Assembly: GCF_900188375.1 (NCBI RefSeq)
Contig: NZ_FZOO01000008.1
Location: forward strand, 1 to 64,000
Source: Geodermatophilus pulveris
Lineage (GTDB): Bacteria > Actinomycetota > Actinomycetes > Mycobacteriales > Geodermatophilaceae
Direction of reading: 5' to 3'
Length of the DNA stretch: 64,000 bases
In this document: positions 59,773 through 64,000 of the stretch, piece by piece
Layout: each line of letters opens with the position of its first letter
Numbering within the stretch: position 1 is the first letter of the stretch
The notes under the pieces: model-generated
Database searches by the model: none
What the model was told of the DNA's origin: nothing
Seen by the model: only the letters and a program-made list of their open reading frames with translations
Program-made: the position numbers and the translations under genes

Positions 59773-60681
59773 TCAGGGCGGCGGCTGGCCACCGAGCACA
59801 CCGGCGACCGCGGCGGCCGCCGCGTGACCGGCCAGGACGGCGTCCGGCACCGGGACCCCGGCGCGCCAGCCGGCCAGCACGCCTGCGGCGAAGGCGTCCC
59901 CGCAGCCGGTGGTGTCGCGCGGTCCGCGGAGAAGCGGCCCGACCGGGATCTCCGCCGTCCCCGAGCGGGTCGTCACCCGGGTCGGGCGCGCCGCCGCGTG
60001 CACCAGCACCAGCTCCGGCGCCCACCCCGGCAGCTCGCCGCCGAGCCCGAGCACCTCCGCCTCGGCGGCGTTGCAGAACAGGACGTCGGCGCGCAGCCCG
60101 GCCAGCAGCCCGGCGTAGGCACCGGTGCCGTGTCGCTCGATGCGGGTGGCCGCGGCGACGTCGACGCTGACCGGCACGCCCTCGGCGTGGGCCAGTGACG
60201 CCGCGGCCTGCACCGCCTCCGGGAAGCGCAGCAGGTCGTAGCCGTCCAGGTGGAGGACGGCGGCGGCGGCCAGCCACGCCGCGCGGACGTCGGCCGGCTC
60301 CAACCCGCCCTCGCCGCGGTCGGTGAGCAGCGTGCGCTCGCCGTCGGGGTGGACGAGCACCGTCGACAGCGGCGCCCGGCCGCGGCGCACCACCGCCACC
60401 TCCACGCCGCGGGCGGCCAGCCCGGTGAGCAGCCCGTCGGCGAGCGGGTCGGCACCCGCCCAGCCGGCCAGCCGCGCCGGGACGCCGAGCCGCGCCAGGT
60501 TCGCGGCCACGTTGGCCGGTGCCCCGCCCGCGGTCGTCGTCCGCACCACCCGCTGTTGCCCGCCGGCCACCAGCGGCGCGGACAGCGCCAGCACCTGGTC
60601 GGCGACCAGCTTGCCCAGCGCCACGACGGGCCCCGGTCCGGCCCGCCGGGGCCAGCCCGGGTCACCGGCTGTCACTTGCAT
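59773..60681 (-). CDS. PfkB-family carbohydrate kinase
   Basis: 302 residues. PVVALGKLVADQVLALSAPL opens; TAGGAPANVAANLARLGVPA is the first PfkB signature and RDTTGCGDAFAAGVLAGWRA the second, with the catalytic Asp in GCGD. The substrate segment VRRGRAPLSTVLVHPDGERT suggests a ribokinase-like sugar or nucleoside kinase; the actual substrate is unknown. The neighbouring HD-domain gene is close upstream. Confidence 0.88.
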   Translation of the reverse strand: MQVTAGDPGWPRRAGPGPVVALGKLVADQVLALSAPLVAGGQQRVVRTTTAGGAPANVAANLARLGVPARLAGWAGADPLADGLLTGLAARGVEVAVVRRGRAPLSTVLVHPDGERTLLTDRGEGGLEPADVRAAWLAAAAVLHLDGYDLLRFPEAVQAAASLAHAEGVPVSVDVAAATRIERHGTGAYAGLLAGLRADVLFCNAAEAEVLGLGGELPGWAPELVLVHAAARPTRVTTRSGTAEIPVGPLLRGPRDTTGCGDAFAAGVLAGWRAGVPVPDAVLAGHAAAAAVAGVLGGQPPP

Positions 60682-60688
60682 CGTCCGC

Positions 60689-61357
60689 TCAGCCGCGGAC
60701 CGGCAGCCCCGGTGGGACGTCCTCCCGCCGCCTCCCGGCCGCGGCGAGGAGCTCGTCGACGGCGCGGTGCAGGGCGTCGACGACCGAGGCGTCCCCGAGC
60801 CGCTCGGTGACCGCCCCCTCCACGCTCGTGTAGTACCAGAGCAGCTCGTCGGTGCCGGCGTTGGAGGTTTTCCAGAAGCCGGGCCCGTAGCGGCGGACGT
60901 CGGCGGCGATGCACCGGGCGTTGTGCGTCTTGTCCGCCGCGGTCACCAGGAGCGCGTCCGCCGGCTTGTCGGACAGGCCGGCCACGTGGGCGAGCTTGCG
61001 CTCGGCCCAGGTGCCGCTGCGGTTGCCGGCGGCGTCCAGGCCGTCGGAGCAGGCCAGCACCATGGCGGCCACCGCGTCCCCGAACCGCGACGTGATCTCG
61101 GCCAGGACCTCCGCACCGGTGCGCTCCCCCGAGTCCTCGACCGCGTCGTGCAGCAGGCCGGCGATGCCCTGGTCCTCGGTGCCGCCGTGCTCGAGCACCA
61201 GCGCGCTGACGCTCATCAGGTGCGTCAGGTAGGGCACCTCGGAGCCCTTGCGCCGCTGGTCCCGGTGGTGTGCAGCGGCGTGGGCCAGCGCCTCGTCGTA
61301 GCGGCTGGACAGGGGCCCCGAGCCCATCGTGGTGCGGGCCTCCAGCGTGGCGGTCAT
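60689..61357 (-). CDS. HD-domain (RelA/SpoT-like) phosphohydrolase
   Basis: 222 residues from an ATG overlapping the upstream stop, after GAGGAGGGG. YDEALAHAAAHHRDQRRKGS, PYLTHLMSVSALVLEHGGTE and GIAGLLHDAVEDSGERTGAE with the HD metal site are the signature of (p)ppGpp-hydrolase-like HD proteins (MESH1 type); LLVTAADKTHNARCIAADVR supplies the last ligands. Might remove alarmone or a nucleotide. Directly follows the ADP-ribosylglycohydrolase gene. Confidence 0.86.
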   Translation of the reverse strand: MTATLEARTTMGSGPLSSRYDEALAHAAAHHRDQRRKGSEVPYLTHLMSVSALVLEHGGTEDQGIAGLLHDAVEDSGERTGAEVLAEITSRFGDAVAAMVLACSDGLDAAGNRSGTWAERKLAHVAGLSDKPADALLVTAADKTHNARCIAADVRRYGPGFWKTSNAGTDELLWYYTSVEGAVTERLGDASVVDALHRAVDELLAAAGRRREDVPPGLPVRG

Positions 61358-62817
61358 CCGTTCCCCTCCTCTCGCAGGACGGCGGCGCCGTCCACTCCGT
61401 CGTCGGCCGTGCAGGACGCCTCGAGGCGGGTGAGCGCGGCGGTGAAGCTGTCGTTCCACAGGCCCAGGTGCTCCCACCGCTGCGCGACGTGGGCGGTGGC
61501 CTCCTGCACCGACATCCCCTCCTGGCGGACCAGCCAGGCGCGCAGCACCAGCCCGGTGCGCGACGCCCCGCCGTGGCAGTGCACGAGCAGCCGGTGGCCC
61601 TCGGCCCGCAGCGCGACCATGTCGTCGAGGACGTCGGCCAGCATCCCGTCGAGGTCGGCGTTGGCCTCGTTGTCGGCGATGTAGGCCATCCGGTGCAGCG
61701 GGTGGGTGAACGGCTCGCCGAGCCGGCACAGTGAGATGACCGCGAAGTCCTCCTCGCTGTACCGGGCGCCGTCGAGGTTGCCGGCCCAGATGCCCGGCAG
61801 CACCTCCCGCGGGCCGATCCGCGGGATCACCCCGGGGTCGTAGCTCTGCTGCGCGCCGCCGTCGAGCGCGGCGGCCAGCTGCTGCAGGTCGGCCAGCCGC
61901 CACACGCGGTCGCCGTGGCCCGGCACCCGGCCGTGGACGGCGGAGGCCCAGCGGATCGGGATGCCGCCCATCCCGTACACCGCCCCGGCCAGCCCGCCGG
62001 CGACCGCGGCGACGGTGTCGGTGTCCCCGCCGAGGTCGACCACCCGGCGCAGCACGGCCTCGACGCCGCCGCCCTGCCGCAGCGCCCACACCGCCTGGCC
62101 CAGGGTCGGCCACACCGCCCCGTTGGACTCCGTCGCCTGCTCCGGCGTCCAGCCCGGCGCCAGCACGGTGGCCCACCGCGCGCGGTGCTCGTCGGCCACC
62201 GCCTCCAGCGCCTCGGGGACCGCCGCGAGCGGGTCACCGCCGTCCAGCGCCACCCGCACCAGCTCGTGGAACACCGCGCAGCCCTCGCCGGCCGACGGGT
62301 CGCCGTGGGTGAGCGCGGAGATCCGGCGGGCGGCGTCCATGGTGGCCTCGCGGCCCTCGCGGGCGAACCGGATCGCCGCCGGTGTCGTCCGCATCAGCGA
62401 CCCGTTGCCGGCCGCGCGCCCCGAGCGGGCGAAGTGCTCGGCGGCCGCGACGTCCCACGGCCGGCCGGAGCCGAGGACGGCGCGGGTCTGGTTCCCGACG
62501 TCCTGGGGGTCGGCCGCCGCCCAGGTCCGGAACCGGTCGAACAGGTCGGCCTCGTCGAGGTCGCCGCGCTCGACCAGCGAGGTCGCGACGAGCAGCGCCA
62601 TCTGGGTGTCGTCGGTGACCTCGCCGGGCTGCCAGAGTCCCCCACCGCACATCTCGGTGCCGGATCCGCGGGCCGGCCGCGGGAAGCGGGCGGAGAAGGC
62701 GCCGGGCGGGCCGAACTCGAACGGGGCACCGAGGGCGTCGCCGACGGCCGAGCCGACCAGCGCGCCGGCGGCACGCGAGGAGCGGTGGATGCGAGAGGTC
62801 GCCGAGTTCTCCAGCAC
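61354..62817 (-). CDS. ADP-ribosylglycohydrolase fused to a dual-specificity phosphatase
   Basis: 487 residues from a GTG at 62815-62817; TATTCT six bases before it makes a leaderless start likely. The N-terminal 310 residues are DraG-like: GALVGSAVGDALGAPFEFGP, EVTDDTQMALLVATSLVERG (metal TDD), LGGDTDTVAAVAGGLAGAVY (second metal DTD). The C-terminal 150 are a phosphatase with LLVHCHGGASRTGLVLRAWL (HCxxGxxR loop). It would reverse protein or DNA ADP-ribosylation and dephosphorylate a partner or ADP-ribose. Divergent from an NrtR-type regulator. Confidence 0.9.
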   Translation of the reverse strand: MLENSATSRIHRSSRAAGALVGSAVGDALGAPFEFGPPGAFSARFPRPARGSGTEMCGGGLWQPGEVTDDTQMALLVATSLVERGDLDEADLFDRFRTWAAADPQDVGNQTRAVLGSGRPWDVAAAEHFARSGRAAGNGSLMRTTPAAIRFAREGREATMDAARRISALTHGDPSAGEGCAVFHELVRVALDGGDPLAAVPEALEAVADEHRARWATVLAPGWTPEQATESNGAVWPTLGQAVWALRQGGGVEAVLRRVVDLGGDTDTVAAVAGGLAGAVYGMGGIPIRWASAVHGRVPGHGDRVWRLADLQQLAAALDGGAQQSYDPGVIPRIGPREVLPGIWAGNLDGARYSEEDFAVISLCRLGEPFTHPLHRMAYIADNEANADLDGMLADVLDDMVALRAEGHRLLVHCHGGASRTGLVLRAWLVRQEGMSVQEATAHVAQRWEHLGLWNDSFTAALTRLEASCTADDGVDGAAVLREEGNG

Positions 62818-62823
62818 GCCTTG

Positions 62824-62869
62824 AGAATACCACACCATTTCGAGCAGTGCTCGATTAATGCGGTAGGGT
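62824..62869. promoter_or_regulatory. Divergent leaderless promoters with a central palindrome
   Basis: TCGAGCAGTGCTCGA (62840-62854) is a perfect palindrome. Rightward -10 TAGGGT (62864-62869) sits six bases before the GTG at 62876; leftward -10 TATTCT (62829-62824) sits six bases before the GTG at 62817. The palindrome covers the -35 region on both sides, so one bound regulator could control both genes. Confidence 0.6.
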
Positions 62870-62875
62870 GGGGTC

Positions 62876-63565
62876 GTGGCCAAGAAGGGCAAGCGGACGC
62901 TGCAGGACTACCCGCGGCCCTCGGTGGCGGTCGACACCGCCGTCCTCACCGTGCTGCCCCCCGAGCGCACCGGGCGGGGCGACGACCGCGGCGAGCTCGC
63001 CGTCCTGCAGGTCCGCCGCACGGGCGGGCACAAGCGGGGCGAGTGGTCGCTGCTCGGCACCTTCCTGCACGAGGGGGAACTGCTCGCCGGGTCGGTGGCG
63101 CGGTCGCTGCGCGAGAAGGCCGGGCTCGGCGACGACGTCGTCCCGCGGCAGTTGCGGGTCTTCGACGCGGTGGAGCGGGACACCCGGGGGCGGGTGCTCT
63201 CGGTGGCGCACAAGGTGTGGGTGCCGCACGCCCGGCTGGCGCCGGTGGTCGAGGCCGCCGACGGGGGGCTGCGCCTGGTGCCGGTGGGTGAGGTCGGGCC
63301 GATGCCGTTCGACCACCCGGAGATCGTCGCGGAGGCCGTCGCCCAGGGGCGGGCCGAGTACGCGAAGCGCGCCGACCCCGGCCGGCTGCTGCCCGGCTCC
63401 TTCACGCTGCACGAGCTGTGGGTGGTGCACGACGCGGTGGCCGGGCACTTCGACTCCACCGAGGACGCCTTCCGGCTGCGCGCCGTCCGGCTGCTCGAAC
63501 CCTCCCCGGAGCCGCCGCGCAAGCTCGACGTCGGCCGGCCGGCCAAGCTCTACCGCCGCCGCTGA
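62876..63565 (+). CDS. nrtR: NrtR-type Nudix transcriptional regulator
   Basis: 229 residues, leaderless GTG start. Nudix-like domain (AVLTVLPPERTGRGDDRGEL; GTFLHEGELLAGSVARSLRE) whose Nudix box ends REKAGLG instead of RELxEExG, so it probably binds but does not hydrolyse its ligand. C-terminal winged helix: PGSFTLHELWVVHDAVAGHF, FRLRAVRLLEPSPEPPRKLD, VGRPAKLYRRR, the typical NrtR ending. NrtR proteins sense ADP-ribose and related compounds; the divergent ADP-ribosylglycohydrolase is a matching target. Confidence 0.85.
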   Translation: MAKKGKRTLQDYPRPSVAVDTAVLTVLPPERTGRGDDRGELAVLQVRRTGGHKRGEWSLLGTFLHEGELLAGSVARSLREKAGLGDDVVPRQLRVFDAVERDTRGRVLSVAHKVWVPHARLAPVVEAADGGLRLVPVGEVGPMPFDHPEIVAEAVAQGRAEYAKRADPGRLLPGSFTLHELWVVHDAVAGHFDSTEDAFRLRAVRLLEPSPEPPRKLDVGRPAKLYRRR

Positions 63566-63678
63566 CCGGGGCGCTGCCTCACGCGACGGGGGGAGGCCGG
63601 GTGCTCCAGCTCTCCCCGCGGGCCCGTCCCGGTGCTCTGCTGTGCCTGACCGAGAGGCACCACGGCAGGGAGGGCGCT

Positions 63679-64000
63679 GTGACCGATCGCCCGGCCGGGC
63701 GTCAGGGCTGCGCCGTCCGCGTTGCGGGCCACGCGGTGCACCCCACCCGCCTGCGGCGGTGCCTCGACCGCCCCGCCGCGACGCGGGTGCCGGTCGTCGT
63801 GCTGGGTGCGGTGGGGGACGTCGTCACGCTCGCCTGCGGGGCGGAGCTGCGGCGCTACCGCAACCACGACAGCGGGCGGCTGCTGTCGCTGGCCGCCGGA
63901 GCAGGCCCCCGTGTCCTGCTCGACGAGCGCTACGCCCTGCTCTTCGTGCGCACCGGGCCGCGGGACGCCGGCTCGGTGTTCTCGCTGCAGCCGGCCGACC
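63679..64000 (+). CDS. Unidentified protein, truncated by the window edge
   Basis: GTG 63679 with AGGGAGG upstream opens a frame that stays open to the end (107 codons). The start MTDRPAGRQGCAVRVAGHAV and the segments VPVVVLGAVGDVVTLACGAE and RVLLDERYALLFVRTGPRD look like a real beta-rich protein. I do not recognise the family. No signal peptide. Confidence 0.5.
   Translation, partial: MTDRPAGRQGCAVRVAGHAVHPTRLRRCLDRPAATRVPVVVLGAVGDVVTLACGAELRRYRNHDSGRLLSLAAGAGPRVLLDERYALLFVRTGPRDAGSVFSLQPAD

Overview
The window is very GC-rich (clearly above 70% outside one segment), dense and full of ATGA/GTGA gene overlaps, with GTG starts common. Together with IclR/TetR-controlled acyl-CoA catabolism, a class F sortase, an Excalibur protein, a TIGR03086-type protein and DUF4407/DUF6318 proteins this points to an actinobacterium. 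The best guess is Geodermatophilaceae (Blastococcus / Geodermatophilus / Modestobacter), because a UGSC-type selenoprotein in the window appears to encode selenocysteine with TAG, a code variant published for Geodermatophilus and Blastococcus.

1-17.2 kb: the first codons of citrate synthase, then two catabolic blocks. Block A (1.2-7.7 kb, divergent from an IclR regulator) encodes a class III CoA-transferase, an enoyl-CoA hydratase, a TctCBA tripartite tricarboxylate transporter, an AbrB-like membrane protein and a fumarylacetoacetase-family hydrolase: uptake and CoA-dependent breakdown of a carboxylic acid. Block B (8.5-17.2 kb, divergent from a TetR regulator with a palindromic operator over the promoter) encodes an NDP-forming acyl-CoA ligase, an enoyl-CoA hydratase, two acyl-CoA dehydrogenases, a thioredoxin-reductase-like/UGSC fusion whose frame runs through an in-frame TAG followed by a SECIS-like hairpin, and two paralogous proteins of unknown function. 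This selenoprotein operon is the most interesting part of the window.

17.3-33 kb: ordinary chromosome. It holds envelope and secreted proteins (lipoproteins, GT51-like transglycosylase, class F sortase, Excalibur protein), a DUF4407 membrane protein, PHA depolymerase, an MFS carrier, an alpha/beta hydrolase, tandem antibiotic-biosynthesis-monooxygenase-like proteins, and several frameshifted or truncated remnants.

33.4-46 kb: a lower-GC accessory island with an AIPR abortive-infection protein, a decayed IS256-family element with recognisable inverted ends, a type IIG restriction-modification protein divergent from a second adenine methylase, and a broken PLD/DEAD/DUF3427 helicase. A probable phosphorothioate-sensing HNH (McrA-like) enzyme with a nuclease-like partner follows.

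48-64 kb: a secreted type II PHB depolymerase, three toxin-antitoxin modules (RelE/Phd, MazF-type, Fic/Doc), a TM0106-type RecB-like nuclease/helicase, a thioesterase/HxlR pair, a response-regulator/thioredoxin-reductase pseudogene carrying two simple-sequence expansions, a PfkB kinase, and an NrtR-type Nudix regulator divergent from an ADP-ribosylglycohydrolase/phosphatase fusion. No rRNA, convincing tRNA or CRISPR array was seen. All family assignments come from reading motifs and remembered families; no database search was run.
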